From Gemmobacter nectariphilus DSM 15620 (lineage in GTDB: Bacteria > Pseudomonadota > Alphaproteobacteria > Rhodobacterales > Rhodobacteraceae): a stretch of DNA of 64,000 bases. The notes under the pieces were generated by a model. That model saw nothing but the letters and a program-made list of their open reading frames with translations, did no database searches and was not told the origin of the DNA. Both the position numbers and the translations under genes were made by a program. Position 1 is the first letter of the stretch, and each line of letters opens with the position of its first letter. Shown here one piece after another: positions 29,246-39,216 of this stretch. The DNA is taken from the NCBI RefSeq assembly GCF_000429765.1, contig NZ_AUCM01000009.1, positions 1 through 64,000 of the forward strand, given 5' to 3'.

Positions 29246-29254
29246 TGCCGGGGA

Positions 29255-29974
29255 TCAGAACTTCGGCGAGTCCGGGCCGAACCACTTCTCGATCAGGGCG
29301 TTCAGCGTGCCGTCGGCCTTCATCGTGCCGATGGCGGCATCGAACTTGCCGCGCAGCTCGGTGTCGGACTGGCGCAGGCCCATGCCCACACCGCCGCCCA
29401 GCGCAACGTCCTCGCCGACGAACATCAGCGCGCCGCCGGATTCCTCCACGAACGGCTTGAGGAAGTCCTTGTCGGCAAAGACCGCATCGGCCTCGCCGTT
29501 GCGGACCGCGCCGATGGTTTCATCCGGCGTTGCAAATTCCACCAGCGTCGCGCCGGTCTCGGCCACATGGCCCGCCTGGATCGTGCCGGTCTGCGCCGCG
29601 ATCACGCCCTTCAGGTCGGCATCCTTCGACAGCGCCACATAGGACGAAGCCGCCGGGGGCGTGTAGTTCTGGGTGAACGAGATCACCTTGGCGCGTTCCT
29701 CGGTGATCGACATGCCGGCGATGATCGTGTCGTAGTTGCCTGCGGTCAGGTTCGGGATGATCGAATCCCAATCCGTCGTCACCCATTCGCAGGTCAGGCT
29801 GGCGCGCTTGCACAGCTCGTCGCCCAGTTCCCGCTCGAACCCGTCGACCTGACCCTTGTCGTTGATGAAGTTGAAGGGCGGATAGGCGCCCTCGGTGCCC
29901 ATCCGCACCGTCTGTGCCAGGGCGGCGGTCGCACTCAGCGCCAGCACGCCCAGGGTCAGTGCAAGTTTCTTCAT
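29255..29974 (-). CDS. ABC transporter substrate-binding protein (amino acid/polyamine type)
   Basis: 239 residues with a 19-residue signal peptide (MKKLALTLGVLALSATAALA). The mature protein is a family-3 periplasmic binding protein: VRMGTEGAYPPFNFIND at the N-terminus, then WDSIIPNLTAGNYDTIIAGMSIT. ATG 29974 is chosen because it begins the signal peptide and follows GAGGGGAA. Captures the ligand for the two permeases. Family members bind basic amino acids or related amines. Confidence 0.93.
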   Translation of the reverse strand: MKKLALTLGVLALSATAALAQTVRMGTEGAYPPFNFINDKGQVDGFERELGDELCKRASLTCEWVTTDWDSIIPNLTAGNYDTIIAGMSITEERAKVISFTQNYTPPAASSYVALSKDADLKGVIAAQTGTIQAGHVAETGATLVEFATPDETIGAVRNGEADAVFADKDFLKPFVEESGGALMFVGEDVALGGGVGMGLRQSDTELRGKFDAAIGTMKADGTLNALIEKWFGPDSPKF

Positions 29975-30024
29975 GTTCCCCTCACGTTTGTTATGGTTGG
30001 TGACGTCTTGTGTGGTTGGCGCAA

Positions 30025-30804
30025 TCAATGCGCCATGGTCGCGGACAGGAACTGCCGCAGCCGTTCCGATTTCGGCGCGCCGAACAGATCGGCCGGTGCC
30101 CCCTGTTCCTCGATCAGCCCCTGATGCAGGAAGATGACATGGTCGCTGACATCGGCGGCCATCTTCATGTCATGCGTCACGATCAGCATGGTGCGCCCTT
30201 CGTCGGCCAGGGCCTTGATGACCTTGACGACTTCCTGCTCCAGCTCGGGGTCCAGCGCGCTGGTCGGCTCGTCGAACAGGATGGCGCGGGGCTCCATGCA
30301 CAGGGCGCGGGCAATGGCGGCGCGCTGCTGCTGGCCGCCCGACAGCTGCGCGGGCCAGGCGTCGGCCTTGTCGGCGATCCCGACCTTGGCCAGATATTGG
30401 CGGGCCTTGCTCTCGACCTCAGCGCGGTCACGGCCCTGAACGGTCAGCGGCGCTTCCATCACGTTTTGCAAGATGGTCAGATGGGACCACAGGTTGAACT
30501 GCTGGAACACCATCGACAGGTTGGTGCGGATGCGGCGCACCTGCGCCTTGTCCGCCGGGTGACGGTGCAGCCCCTCGCCCCGCCAGCGCACAGGTTCACC
30601 TTCAAAGATCACATCGCCTTGCTGGCTGTCCTCCAGCAGGTTGCAGCAGCGCAGCAGCGTGGATTTGCCAGACCCCGACGAGCCGATCAGCGACACCACA
30701 TGCCCGCGCGGCGCAACCAGATCGACGCCTTTCAGCACCTCAAGGTTGCCATAGGCCTTGTGCAGGCCGCGAATCTCGATCACCGGCGCGGTTGCGGTGG
30801 TCAC
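30025..30804 (-). CDS. ABC transporter ATP-binding protein (HisP-like)
   Basis: 259 residues. Walker A GSSGSGKST, signature LSGGQQQRAAIARAL, Walker B AILFDEPTSALD and the switch His (IVTHDMKMA) are all present. Energises the importer. It is the first gene of the operon (ATPase, binding protein, two permeases, glutamine-synthetase-like), transcribed leftward from the region holding the palindrome at 30901. Confidence 0.94.
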   Translation of the reverse strand: MTTATAPVIEIRGLHKAYGNLEVLKGVDLVAPRGHVVSLIGSSGSGKSTLLRCCNLLEDSQQGDVIFEGEPVRWRGEGLHRHPADKAQVRRIRTNLSMVFQQFNLWSHLTILQNVMEAPLTVQGRDRAEVESKARQYLAKVGIADKADAWPAQLSGGQQQRAAIARALCMEPRAILFDEPTSALDPELEQEVVKVIKALADEGRTMLIVTHDMKMAADVSDHVIFLHQGLIEEQGAPADLFGAPKSERLRQFLSATMAH

Positions 30805-30900
30805 GATATCCCCGTTGTCTTGTTCTCGTTACACCCAATAGGGCCGATCCGGGACGTTATTGCAACGAGGATTCTGCCGGTTCCGACCGCCGGAGTCCAA

Positions 30901-30914
30901 AAATTGATCAATTT
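30901..30914. promoter_or_regulatory. AT-rich palindrome upstream of the ABC/glutamine-synthetase operon
   Basis: AAATTGATCAATTT is a perfect 14-bp palindrome in an otherwise GC-rich gap, 97 bases before the ATPase start. It may bind a dimeric regulator of the operon. It lacks the N4 spacer of an FNR/ANR box (TTGAT-N4-ATCAA). A weak -35/-10 pair (TTGCAA, 17 bases, CCTATT) lies between it and the gene on the minus strand. Confidence 0.45.
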
Positions 30915-30932
30915 ACGCGACGGAAGGCTAGC

Positions 30933-31382
30933 CTACGGGCGCGCCAGGGCCCGCTCGGCCCGCTGCCGCGCCAGCCCCGAGTCCGCATCCGTCACGCCCA
31001 GCAGCGAAACCACCAGCCGCATCAGCCGGTCCTCCTCGGCATCGCGGCCCCCGTCGGCCAGCGCCACCGACCACAGCGCCTCGATCAGCCCCAGCCGGTC
31101 CTCCAGCACCACGGCCGCCTTGAGCGCGCGGGTAAAGCGCACGGTATCCGGCGCGCCCGCCTCCAGCGCCTCGGCCTCGGCCCGCAATCTGGCGACGCCG
31201 TCGGCATCAAGGCCGAACCGCGCCCCCAGCACCCGGTCGATCCGCGCCACTTCCGCCGCCGAATAGTCCCCGTCCGAGCGCGCAAGCCGCACCATCAGCG
31301 CCGCCAGCGCGAGCCGTGCCTCGTCCGCCGGCAAAGGTGCAGGCTCGGGCGCGGCCAGCCATTGCAGCAACCGTTTCACCAT
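30933..31382 (-). CDS. TerB-like protein
   Basis: 149 residues of the TerB-like (COG4103-type) family. The typical halves LARSDGDYSAAEVARID and ALADGGRDAEEDRLMRLV each carry a D-G pair followed by an acidic turn. Cytosolic, helical, no membrane segment. TerB homologues bind metal ions or sit at membranes in stress responses; a role in tellurite resistance should not be assumed because no terC, terD or terE is nearby. Single gene between the repeat at 31404 and the ABC operon. Confidence 0.8.
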   Translation of the reverse strand: MVKRLLQWLAAPEPAPLPADEARLALAALMVRLARSDGDYSAAEVARIDRVLGARFGLDADGVARLRAEAEALEAGAPDTVRFTRALKAAVVLEDRLGLIEALWSVALADGGRDAEEDRLMRLVVSLLGVTDADSGLARQRAERALARP

Positions 31383-31403
31383 GAACGCACTCCCAACCTA
31401 TGC

Positions 31404-31464
31404 CGTTTCATCTGTCCGGAAATATCCCGGGGGGGCGCCGCAAGGCGCGGGGGGCTGGCCCCCC
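31404..31464 (+). repeat. Intergenic repeat, degenerate core with two hairpins
   Basis: A core-like stretch, GTCCGGAAATATCCCGGG, is followed by GGCGCC/GGCGC and GGGGGG-CTGG-CCCCCC hairpins. It fills the gap between the DUF1330 and terB-like genes. Confidence 0.55.
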
Positions 31465-31487
31465 TGCCCCGCTTGCCCCATGGGCAC

Positions 31488-31784
31488 TCAGCCATCCCAG
31501 CCTTCGACGATCACCAGATCGCCCGACGACACCGGATCGCGCAGCGCCTTGGCCGCCTGATATTCGGGACTGTCATAGCAGGCCCGCGCAGTCTCGATGC
31601 TGTCGAACTCGATCACCACCGTGCGCGCCTTGGCAGCGCCTTCGCGCACCTCCTGCGCCCCGCCCCGCACGATGAACCGCGCGCCATATTTGGCAAAGGC
31701 CACCGCATTCGCCTGTCGATAGGCCTCATAGGCCTGCGGATCGCGCACATCGACATGAGCCACCCAATATCCCTTGGCCATCAT
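31488..31784 (-). CDS. DUF1330 domain protein
   Basis: 98 residues (97 from the second ATG), the usual size of this dimeric ferredoxin-like-fold family. The conserved opening MAKGYWVAHVDVRDPQAYEAY and the central TVVIEFDSIETARACYDSPEY are diagnostic. Function unknown; members may be small oxidoreductases or isomerases. The start overlaps the PhzF-like gene stop, so the two are co-translated. Confidence 0.88.
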   Translation of the reverse strand: MMAKGYWVAHVDVRDPQAYEAYRQANAVAFAKYGARFIVRGGAQEVREGAAKARTVVIEFDSIETARACYDSPEYQAAKALRDPVSSGDLVIVEGWDG

Positions 31785-32656
31785 CCCCTCCGTTCCGGCA
31801 CCCGGATGCGCCCCTCGGCCACCCGCACCGCCCGTCCTGCCACACGCGCTGCCACCAGCGCACCATCCTTCACGACCGCTGTCAGGCGCAAGCGGCTGGG
31901 CCGCCCCATCTCGACGCCTTGATCAATCGTGAAGACCGTCTCGCCCTCGTCCAGCGCGCCCTGCCCGTGCAAGACTGCGGCAAAGACCGCAGTCGCCGAT
32001 CCGGTCGCCGGATCCTCGGGCACGCCTGCACCGGGGGCAAACATCCGGGCCCGGACCGTCCGCGCCCCGGTCCAGCACCAGACCCACATCTTGCCCGGCG
32101 CACCGGCGCGACCCAGATCAGACCATGCCGGCTCCAGCGGCCGTGCTGCGGCCAGCGCCTCCAGTGTGGCGACCTCGGGGAACAGAAACCGCGAGCCGCC
32201 TTCGCACAGCGCCACGCTGCGCAGCTGGGGCAACCCCAGCGCCGCCGCCACCAGCCCGGCATCGGGCACCGCACCGGCGGCAAAGGGCACCACGGGCGCC
32301 GTGAACTCGGCCATCGGCACCGCGCCGCTGCCCAGGGTCACCGGCACAAGGCCCGCCCGTTCCTCCAGAACCAGCTGCCCGTCAATTCCGCGCACCCCCG
32401 CCAGAAGCACCGCGCAGCCGATGGTCGGATGACCCGCGAACGGGATCTCGGCCAGCGGCAGAAAGATCCGCACCTTGGCGGCATGCGCCGGATCATCCGG
32501 GGTCTGGACAAAGATCGTCTCGGACAGGTTGAACTGGCGGGCGATGGTCTGCATCTGCCAGTCCTCCAGACCATCCGCCCCAAGAACGACCGCAAGCGGG
32601 TTCCCGGTAAACGGCTGATCGGTAAAGACATCAAGAATATGATAGTCCAACTGCAT
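31781..32656 (-). CDS. PhzF-family isomerase/epimerase-like protein
   Basis: 291 residues, twin hot-dog-like (diaminopimelate epimerase) fold. The N-terminus YHILDVFTDQPFTGNPLAVV and the active-site glutamate in FNLSETIFV are characteristic, as is DPATGSATAVF near the C-terminus. Most members are not phenazine enzymes; with no other phz gene nearby the substrate is unknown. Co-transcribed with the DUF1330 gene. Confidence 0.92.
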   Translation of the reverse strand: MQLDYHILDVFTDQPFTGNPLAVVLGADGLEDWQMQTIARQFNLSETIFVQTPDDPAHAAKVRIFLPLAEIPFAGHPTIGCAVLLAGVRGIDGQLVLEERAGLVPVTLGSGAVPMAEFTAPVVPFAAGAVPDAGLVAAALGLPQLRSVALCEGGSRFLFPEVATLEALAAARPLEPAWSDLGRAGAPGKMWVWCWTGARTVRARMFAPGAGVPEDPATGSATAVFAAVLHGQGALDEGETVFTIDQGVEMGRPSRLRLTAVVKDGALVAARVAGRAVRVAEGRIRVPERRG

Positions 32657-32701
32657 CTTGCAGCCTCCTGACCCGACCAGATGTCGGAAAATACCAAGTC
32701 G

Positions 32702-33475
32702 CTAGGCGTTGAAAAGCGCCGAAATCCGCGCCGCCTCCTCTGCCATCCCCCATGCGGGATTGATGACGAACATCCCCGACCCGACCATCCGGTGCCCCGG
32801 ACGCACCGGGGCAAAGTGCACCTCATGGCGCAAGGCGTCAGGATGGGCCGCCACCAGCCGCTCCAGCATCGGCCGATGCGCGCCGCCCGTCAGGATCGGA
32901 TACCACAGCATGATGACGCCCACCGGCCATTTGCGGGCAATGCTGCCGATCACCGAGGGCAGGCGGTCGTAATCGTCCTTCACCTCATAGGAGGGGTCGA
33001 TCATCAGGACCCCGCGCCGCGGGGTTGGCGGGCACATCGACAGCGCCATCGCCAGCCCGTCCTCGCGCCGGATATCGGCATAGACCGACGACATCGCCTC
33101 GCGCAGCGCGGCATGTTCGCGCGGGTGCAACTCGGCCAGGACGATCTTGTCAAAGGGGCGCAGCAGCAGCCCGGCGATCAGCGGCGATCCCGGATAGGCC
33201 GCCGGCCCCGCCACCTTGCGCACCGCATCAAGGCACCGGCGATACGGATGATCGGGGGCAAAGCCCTGCTCCATCCGCGCGATGCCGGCCGCCGCCTCGC
33301 CCGTCTTGACCGCCTCGGGGGCATCCAGCTGGTAAAGCCCCCGCCCCGAATGGGTTTCCATATAGGTCAGCGGCTTGTCCTTGGCGGTCATGTAGTCCAG
33401 CAGCCACGCCAGCAAGGCATGCTTCTGAACGTCGGCCGGATTTCCGGCATGATAGATGTGCTGATAGGACAACAT
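32702..33475 (-). CDS. rlmJ: 23S rRNA (adenine-N6) methyltransferase RlmJ
   Basis: 257 residues. Methylates an adenine of 23S rRNA (A2030 in E. coli). The N-terminus MLSYQHIYHAGNPADVQKH and the SAM-binding YMETHSGRGLYQL are near diagnostic, and the catalytic DPPY-type motif appears as DPSYE. Divergent from a TetR-family gene, with a 102-base shared gap. Confidence 0.94.
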   Translation of the reverse strand: MLSYQHIYHAGNPADVQKHALLAWLLDYMTAKDKPLTYMETHSGRGLYQLDAPEAVKTGEAAAGIARMEQGFAPDHPYRRCLDAVRKVAGPAAYPGSPLIAGLLLRPFDKIVLAELHPREHAALREAMSSVYADIRREDGLAMALSMCPPTPRRGVLMIDPSYEVKDDYDRLPSVIGSIARKWPVGVIMLWYPILTGGAHRPMLERLVAAHPDALRHEVHFAPVRPGHRMVGSGMFVINPAWGMAEEAARISALFNA

Positions 33476-33577
33476 TCCCCAGCCCTAGCGCCTTGCCCCG
33501 ACTTGGGCAAGCCGCAGCGCTTTCGGCTTGCGCGGCGCAACGCCCCGGTCCACCTTTCGGCCAAAGGACCGCACGAC

Positions 33578-34213
33578 ATGACCCGCCCCAGACCCCGGAC
33601 TCGCATCCAGCAAAAGAACCGCGAAACCATCCTCGCCGCCGCGCTGGACGTCTTTTCGCAACAGGGCTTCCGGGGCGCCACGCTGGACCAGATCTCCGAG
33701 GCGGCAGGGCTGTCGAAACCGAACCTGCTCTATTACTTCCCCTCGAAAGAGGCGATCCACGCCGAACTGCTCGACAATTTGCTCGACATCTGGCTGCAAC
33801 CCTTGCGCGATCTCGACCCGATGGGCGAGCCGATGACGGAACTGCTGCGCTATGTCCGCCGCAAGCTGGACATGAGCCGCGACATGCCGCGCGAGAGCCG
33901 CCTGTTTGCCAACGAGGTGCTGCAAGGCGCCCCGCGCATCGGCGCCCAGCTCAATGGCCCGCTCAAGGCGCTGGTCGACGAAAAGGCCGCCGTCTTGCAA
34001 GAGTGGATGGACGATGGCCGGCTTTCCGCCGTGCCGCCGCAACATCTGCTGTTCTCGATCTGGGCGCTGACCCAGCATTACGCCGATTTCGACATGCAGG
34101 TCCGCGCCGTCCTTGGCCCCGACCACGACCCGTTCGACGAGGCAGGCGCCTTTCTCGACACGCTGTTCCGCCGCCTGCTTGCCCCGGACCGCAGCCGCCC
34201 CCCTTCGCCTTGA
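33578..34213 (+). CDS. TetR-family regulator, RutR/YcdC-like
   Basis: 211 residues. N-terminal helix-turn-helix (LDQISEAAGLSKPNLLYYFPSKEAI, about residues 36-62) and a C-terminus of the YcdC type (SRLFANEVLQGAPRIG, LFSIWALTQHYADF). E. coli RutR senses uracil and controls pyrimidine use; the ligand here is not known and no rut genes adjoin. ATG 33578 begins the basic N-terminal arm. The stop codon lies inside the repeat core that follows. Confidence 0.88.
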   Translation: MTRPRPRTRIQQKNRETILAAALDVFSQQGFRGATLDQISEAAGLSKPNLLYYFPSKEAIHAELLDNLLDIWLQPLRDLDPMGEPMTELLRYVRRKLDMSRDMPRESRLFANEVLQGAPRIGAQLNGPLKALVDEKAAVLQEWMDDGRLSAVPPQHLLFSIWALTQHYADFDMQVRAVLGPDHDPFDEAGAFLDTLFRRLLAPDRSRPPSP

Positions 34214-34279
34214 ACCAAATATCCTGCGGGGGGAATGGCCTTGGCCCTGCCAAGGCCATGGGGGGCGCAAAGCCCCCCC
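34203..34279 (+). repeat. Intergenic repeat supplying the stop codon of the TetR gene
   Basis: The core TTCGCCTTGAACCAAATATC contains the TGA stop of the preceding gene. Two hairpins follow: ATGGCCTTGG...CCAAGGCCAT, then GGGGGGC-GCAAA-GCCCCCC, ending at the convergent LLM oxidoreductase gene. Confidence 0.65.
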
Positions 34280-34287
34280 TCTGCCGC

Positions 34288-35268
34288 TTACAACCCGCGC
34301 AAGACCTCGGCCGCGATCTCATAGCTGCGCTTGCGCGCACCATGGTCATACATCTGCGTTGCCAGGATCACCTCGTCCGGCCGCAGATCGCCCGTCAGCC
34401 GCTCGACTTCCGCGCGCAGCGTCGCGGGCCCGCCCGTCGCCGCGCAGGACAGCGCATGATCCACCCCCGCCCGTACCGAAGGCGGGATCCGCGCCTCGAT
34501 ATCACGCACCGGCGGCTGCAACCGCCCAGGCCGCCCCAGCCGCAGATTGGCAAAGGTCTGCTGCATCGAGGTGCGCAGGAACTTCGCCTCTTCGTCGGTA
34601 TCGGCCGCAAAACAGCCCATGCCCATCGCAAAATAGGGCTTGTCGAGCCACACCGAGGGCCGGAACTGCGCCCGATAGACCGCCGCCGCCTGATGCAGGA
34701 AATCCGGGGCGAAATGGCTGGCAAAGGCATAGGGCAGCCCCAGATACGCCGCCAGCTGCGCCCCAAAGGTCGAAGACCCCAGGATCCACACTGGCACATG
34801 CGTGCCCTCGCCCGGAAAGGCATGAACGGGGCCATCGGGGTTGTCGCCAAGGAACCCCAGCAATTCGACCACATCGTCCGGGAAGGTATCCGCCCCCGCC
34901 ATGTAACGGCGCAGCGCCCGCGCCGTCGCCTGATCGGTCCCCGGCGCGCGGCCAAGGCCCAGGTCGATCCGCCCCGGATACAGCATCGCCAGCGTGCCGA
35001 ACTGTTCGGCCACCACCAGCGGCGCATGGTTGGGTAGCATGATACCCCCCGCCCCGACCCGGATCGTCCGGGTCGCCGCCGCCACATGCTGGATCGCCAG
35101 CGCCGTTGCCGCACTGGCAATGCCGGGCATGTTGTGATGTTCGGCCAGCCAGTAGCGGGTATAGCCCAGCCCTTCGGCATGGCGCGCGAGGTCGGCGGAA
35201 TTGTTCAGCGCATCGGCGACAGTGCTGCCTTCGGGCACCGGCGCCAGATCAAGGACCGAAAATTTCAT
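34288..35268 (-). CDS. LLM-class flavin-dependent oxidoreductase (luciferase-like)
   Basis: 326 residues, TIM-barrel flavin monooxygenase-like. Conserved segments: [40 protein letters not shown] and [13 protein letters not shown]. Resembles the YhbW/LuxA-like subfamily; substrate unknown. Overlaps the upstream M3 peptidase gene stop by 4 bases. Confidence 0.92.
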   Translation of the reverse strand: MKFSVLDLAPVPEGSTVADALNNSADLARHAEGLGYTRYWLAEHHNMPGIASAATALAIQHVAAATRTIRVGAGGIMLPNHAPLVVAEQFGTLAMLYPGRIDLGLGRAPGTDQATARALRRYMAGADTFPDDVVELLGFLGDNPDGPVHAFPGEGTHVPVWILGSSTFGAQLAAYLGLPYAFASHFAPDFLHQAAAVYRAQFRPSVWLDKPYFAMGMGCFAADTDEEAKFLRTSMQQTFANLRLGRPGRLQPPVRDIEARIPPSVRAGVDHALSCAATGGPATLRAEVERLTGDLRPDEVILATQMYDHGARKRSYEIAAEVLRGL

Positions 35269-37286
35269 GCGGCCACCTCCAGCAGCCCGCGGCCTTTCAG
35301 CAGCGCCTCGGGCCCCGGCATCCGGCCCCGGAAGGCAGTATACAGCGCATCCGCCTCGACCGATCCGCCCTTGGACAGGATGAACTCAAGAAGCCTTGCC
35401 GCCGTGGCCGCGTCAAAGGCGCTGCCCTGGTCTTCGAACGCCTCGAAGGCGTCGGCGTCCATCACCTCGGACCACATGTAGCTGTAATAGCCCGCCGCAT
35501 AGCCGCCGCCCGAAAAGACATGGCCGAAATGCGGGGTGGCATGGCGCATGACAATCGCGCGCGGCATCCCCAGCCCGTCCAGCACCTCGGCCTGCCGCGC
35601 CATCGGATCGGCCGGCGGCACGCCTTCGTGGAACGCCATGTCAACCAGCGCCGAGGCAACATATTCGACCGTCGCAAAGCCCTGATCATAGGTCTGGGCC
35701 GCCAGCAGACGCTCGCGCAGATCGGCCGGCATCGCAGCACCAGTCTGCCAGTGGCGGGCATGACGCTCCAGCACCTCGGGCACCGACAGCCAGTGTTCAT
35801 ACAGCTGGCTTGGCAGTTCCACGAAATCGCGCGCCACATTGGTGCCCGACAGCGAGCCATAGGTCACATCCGACAGCATCCCGTGCAGCGCATGGCCAAA
35901 TTCGTGGAACAGCGTGCGCGCATCGTCCCAGGACAGCAACGCCGGGCTGCCCTTGACGAAGTTGCACACATTCACGATCACCGGCCGCTCGGCCCCGCCA
36001 AACTTGCGCTGCCCCCGAAACGACGACATCCAGGCCCCCGAGCGTTTCGAGGGCCGCGCAAAATAATCGCCGATGAACACGGCCACATGGTCGCCCGCGC
36101 GCGTCACCTCCCACGCCCGCGCATCAGGGTGATACAGCGGCACATCCAGCGCCTTGAACTCCAGCCCGAACAGCCGGTGCGCACAATCAAAGGCCGCCGC
36201 GATCATCGCATCGAGCGACAGATAGGGCTTCAGCGCCGCCTCATCCAGATCGTGCTCGGCGCGGCGGCGGCGTTCGGAATAATAGCGCCAGTCCCAAGGT
36301 TCCAGATCGCCGTTGATCCCGTCGGCATGCATCATCGCGGTCAGGATGGCGCCGTCCGCCTCGGCCCGCGCCTTGGCAGGCGCCCAGACCCGCATCAGCA
36401 GATCGCGCACCGCGCCCGGCGCGCGTGCCATCTCGGTTTCCAGCTTGTAGGCGGCAAAATCCGGATAGCCCAGCAGTTGCGCCCGCTCATGCCGGATCGC
36501 CAGCGTCTCTGCGGCAATGCCGCGGTTGTCGGTCGCCCCGCCATTCTCGCCGCGCGCGGCCCAGGCCCGGAACGCCCGTTCCCGCAGATCGCGGCGGGGC
36601 GAGAATTGCAAGAACGGCACGATCAGCGACCGGCCCAGCGTGATCACCGGCCCCGGCCGGCCCCGCTCGGCCCCCGCATCGCGGGCGGCGGTCACAACAA
36701 ACTCGGGCAGGCCCTCCAGATCGGCCTCGGTCAGGTCCATGAACCAGTCCCGCTCATCGGCCAGCAGGTTTTGCGCGAACTGCGTGCCCAGGACGGCCGC
36801 GCGCTCGTTCAGCACCTTCATCCGCGCCGCCCCCTCGGGCGCCAGCGCCGCCCCCGCCCGCACAAAGCCGCGCCGCGTCAGCTCCAGCAGCCGCGCCTGC
36901 TCGGGCGTCAGGTCCAGGGCATCCCGCGCCTGCCACACCGCCTCGACCCGGGCAAACAGCGCCGGGTTCAGCACCTTCTCGCTGCTATAGGCCGCCAGTT
37001 TCGGTGCCAGCTCGCGCTGCAGCGCCTCGCGCGCCGGGGTGCTGTCGGCCCCGACAAGGTTGAAGAACACCGAGGCCACACGGTCCAGCCGTTCCTCGGC
37101 CAGTTCCATCGCCTCGATCGTATTGGCAAAGCTTGCAGGTTCGGGATTGGCGGCAATCGCGGCCACATTCGCCCGCGCCTCGATCAGCGCCGCCTCAAAG
37201 GCCGGCGCGAAATCCTCGTCCCGGATCGCGGCAAAGGGCGGCAGATCGAAGGGCACCCCCGAAGGCGCCAGCAGCGGATTGGTCAT
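35265..37286 (-). CDS. M3-family zinc metallopeptidase (oligopeptidase A / peptidyl-dipeptidase type)
   Basis: 673 residues, thimet-oligopeptidase fold. The zinc site is intact as [13 protein letters not shown], with the downstream [12 protein letters not shown]. It degrades short peptides in the cytosol (no signal peptide). Sequence alone does not settle oligopeptidase A against dipeptidyl carboxypeptidase Dcp. Start [18 protein letters not shown] is typical. Coupled to the LLM gene downstream. Confidence 0.93.
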   Translation of the reverse strand: MTNPLLAPSGVPFDLPPFAAIRDEDFAPAFEAALIEARANVAAIAANPEPASFANTIEAMELAEERLDRVASVFFNLVGADSTPAREALQRELAPKLAAYSSEKVLNPALFARVEAVWQARDALDLTPEQARLLELTRRGFVRAGAALAPEGAARMKVLNERAAVLGTQFAQNLLADERDWFMDLTEADLEGLPEFVVTAARDAGAERGRPGPVITLGRSLIVPFLQFSPRRDLRERAFRAWAARGENGGATDNRGIAAETLAIRHERAQLLGYPDFAAYKLETEMARAPGAVRDLLMRVWAPAKARAEADGAILTAMMHADGINGDLEPWDWRYYSERRRRAEHDLDEAALKPYLSLDAMIAAAFDCAHRLFGLEFKALDVPLYHPDARAWEVTRAGDHVAVFIGDYFARPSKRSGAWMSSFRGQRKFGGAERPVIVNVCNFVKGSPALLSWDDARTLFHEFGHALHGMLSDVTYGSLSGTNVARDFVELPSQLYEHWLSVPEVLERHARHWQTGAAMPADLRERLLAAQTYDQGFATVEYVASALVDMAFHEGVPPADPMARQAEVLDGLGMPRAIVMRHATPHFGHVFSGGGYAAGYYSYMWSEVMDADAFEAFEDQGSAFDAATAARLLEFILSKGGSVEADALYTAFRGRMPGPEALLKGRGLLEVAA

Positions 37287-37370
37287 GGCAGATCTCCTTT
37301 GGCAGGAAACCTAGGCTCTTGGCGGCCCGCTTGAAACCCCCCAGCCGCGCGCCTGTGATCCCTGTCGGAT

Positions 37371-37494
37371 GCCTCCGGCGGGGATATCTGGATCAAGTCG
37401 AAATGCAACGACAGAAGGTCAGGCGCCGCCCGCCTGCTTTGCCTTTTCCAAATACCCTCGGGAGGGGTTCGGGGAGGGCAGACAGCCCTCCCCG
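37371..37494. repeat. Intergenic repeat, two opposed cores plus hairpin
   Basis: A minus-strand core (37371-37406, CTTGATCCAGATATCCCC with GCCGGAGGC) faces a plus-strand core (about 37434-37462, CCTTTTCCAAATACCCTCGG). The hairpin CGGGGAGGGC-AGACA-GCCCTCCCCG (37470-37494) follows; it is nearly the same as the one after ung. Located between lysS and the M3 peptidase gene. Confidence 0.7.
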
Positions 37495-37520
37495 TGCACG
37501 GCAAACGCCCCGCGCCGCCG

Positions 37521-39101
37521 TCAGACCAGCTCGCCCGCCAGCGCCCGGCCAAGCAGCGCCCGCGTTTCGGCAATGCCGTAAAGCGCGATGAACCCGCCAA
37601 AGCGCGGCCCCTCGCTGGCGCCCAGCAGCACCTCATAAAGCGCCTTGAACCACTCGCGCAGGTTCTCGAACCCGTGGTCCTTGCCGACCGCAAACACCAT
37701 GGACTGCAGGGCCTCGTCGTCCAGCCCGCCTTGCCAGCCTTCCAGCCGCGCCGACAGATCCTCGATCGCCGCGCGTTCCTGATCGCTTGGCAGGCGGAAC
37801 ACCCGCTTGGGCGCCACGAAATCGGCAAAATAGCGCACGGCAAAGCCTGCGGCCTGGTCCAGCTGCGGGTTGGTCTCGGGGCTGGCTTCGGGAGCATAGC
37901 GCTTGATGAAGCCCCACAGCCCCTTGGCATCCGAGGCCCCCGCCACAGAGGCCAGGTTCAGCAGCATCGAGAACGGCACCACCATGTCCGACTTTGGCGG
38001 GTTGCCGCCATGGATGTGCCAGACCGGGTTGTTCACCTGCTTTTCCGCATCATCCGTTTCAGCATAGGCGCGCAGTTGCTGGTGATATTCGTCCACCGCC
38101 TTCGGGATCACATCCCACCACAGCCGCTTGGCCGTCTTGGGCTTTTGATACATGAAATACGACAGGCTCTCGGTCGAGGCATAGGTCAGCCATTCGTCGA
38201 TGGTCAGCCCGTTGCCCTTGGATTTCGAGATCTTCTCGCCGTTTTCATCGAGGAACAGCTCATAGGTGAAATGCTCGGGCTTCTTGCCGCCCAGGATCTC
38301 GCAGATCCGGTCATAGATCGGCGTGTTGGTGCTGTGGTCCTTGCCATACATCTCGAAGTCGACGTCCAGCGCTGCCCAGCGGGCGCCGAAATCGGGCTTC
38401 CATTGCAGCTTCACGTTGCCGCCCGTCACCGGCAGGGTCCATTCGCGGCCCTCTTCATCGTCAAAGGTGATGGTGCCGTCCTTGGCGTTCACCTCTTTCA
38501 TCGGCACATACAGCACCCGGCCCGTTTCCGGGTGGATCGGCAGGAAGCACGAATAGGTCTGCTGGCGTTCTTCGCGCAAGCTGGCCAGCATCACCTTCAT
38601 GATGTCGTCATAGCGTTCCGCCGCCCGCAGCAGGACCGCGTCGAACTGGCCCGAACGGTAGAAATCGGTTGCCGAGATGAATTCGTATTCGAACCCGAAG
38701 GTATCGAGGAACCGGCGCAGCATGGCATTGTTGTGATGGCCAAAGCTCTCATATTCCCCGAACGGGTCGGGCACGCTGGTCAGCGGCTTTTGCACGTTCG
38801 CCAGCAGCATCTCGCGGTTCGGGACGTTCTCGGGCACCTTGCGCATCCCGTCGAGGTCATCCGAGAAGCACACAAGCCGCGTCGGAATGTCGCTGATCAG
38901 CTGAAAGGCGCGGCGGATCATCGTGGTGCGCGCCACCTCGCCGAAGGTGCCGATATGCGGCAGACCGCTGGGGCCATAGCCGGTCTCGAACAGCACATGC
39001 CCCTTGGCCGGCGGCTTCTTTTCATAGCGTTTGAGGATGCGGCGGGCCTCTTCAAAGGGCCAGGCTTTCGATTTCATCGCGGCGTCACGCAAGGCAGACA
39101 T
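37521..39101 (-). CDS. lysS: Lysine--tRNA ligase, class I
   Basis: 526 residues, the class I (archaeal-type) lysyl-tRNA synthetase used by alphaproteobacteria in place of the common class II enzyme. HIGH motif [11 protein letters not shown] and KMSKS motif [11 protein letters not shown] are present; the all-helical anticodon-binding C-terminus follows. ATG 39101 is preferred because GAGG lies 9-12 bases upstream; an in-frame ATG 14 codons earlier has no such site. Confidence 0.96.
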   Translation of the reverse strand: MSALRDAAMKSKAWPFEEARRILKRYEKKPPAKGHVLFETGYGPSGLPHIGTFGEVARTTMIRRAFQLISDIPTRLVCFSDDLDGMRKVPENVPNREMLLANVQKPLTSVPDPFGEYESFGHHNNAMLRRFLDTFGFEYEFISATDFYRSGQFDAVLLRAAERYDDIMKVMLASLREERQQTYSCFLPIHPETGRVLYVPMKEVNAKDGTITFDDEEGREWTLPVTGGNVKLQWKPDFGARWAALDVDFEMYGKDHSTNTPIYDRICEILGGKKPEHFTYELFLDENGEKISKSKGNGLTIDEWLTYASTESLSYFMYQKPKTAKRLWWDVIPKAVDEYHQQLRAYAETDDAEKQVNNPVWHIHGGNPPKSDMVVPFSMLLNLASVAGASDAKGLWGFIKRYAPEASPETNPQLDQAAGFAVRYFADFVAPKRVFRLPSDQERAAIEDLSARLEGWQGGLDDEALQSMVFAVGKDHGFENLREWFKALYEVLLGASEGPRFGGFIALYGIAETRALLGRALAGELV

Positions 39102-39216
39102 CGGCGCATCCTCAGGGTTCCCGTGCAGGCCCCATGCCGGCACGACCCCCGCCCTCTATTGCCGGGGGCGGCGCAGGTCAATAATCTGAGCGGCGAAACG
39201 CCTTGCAGGAGCCGCC

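Noticed and set aside
30901-30914. FNR/ANR box in front of the ABC operon
   Set aside because: The FNR consensus needs four bases between TTGAT and ATCAA; here the half-sites overlap with no spacer, so it was recorded only as an unassigned palindrome.
31781-32656. Phenazine biosynthesis
   Set aside because: PhzF-like folds are widespread and no other phz gene is in the window.
35106-37334. Long plus-strand open frame opposite the M3 peptidase gene
   Set aside because: A shadow of high-GC coding sequence; the minus strand has the HEFGH zinc site and full-length homology.
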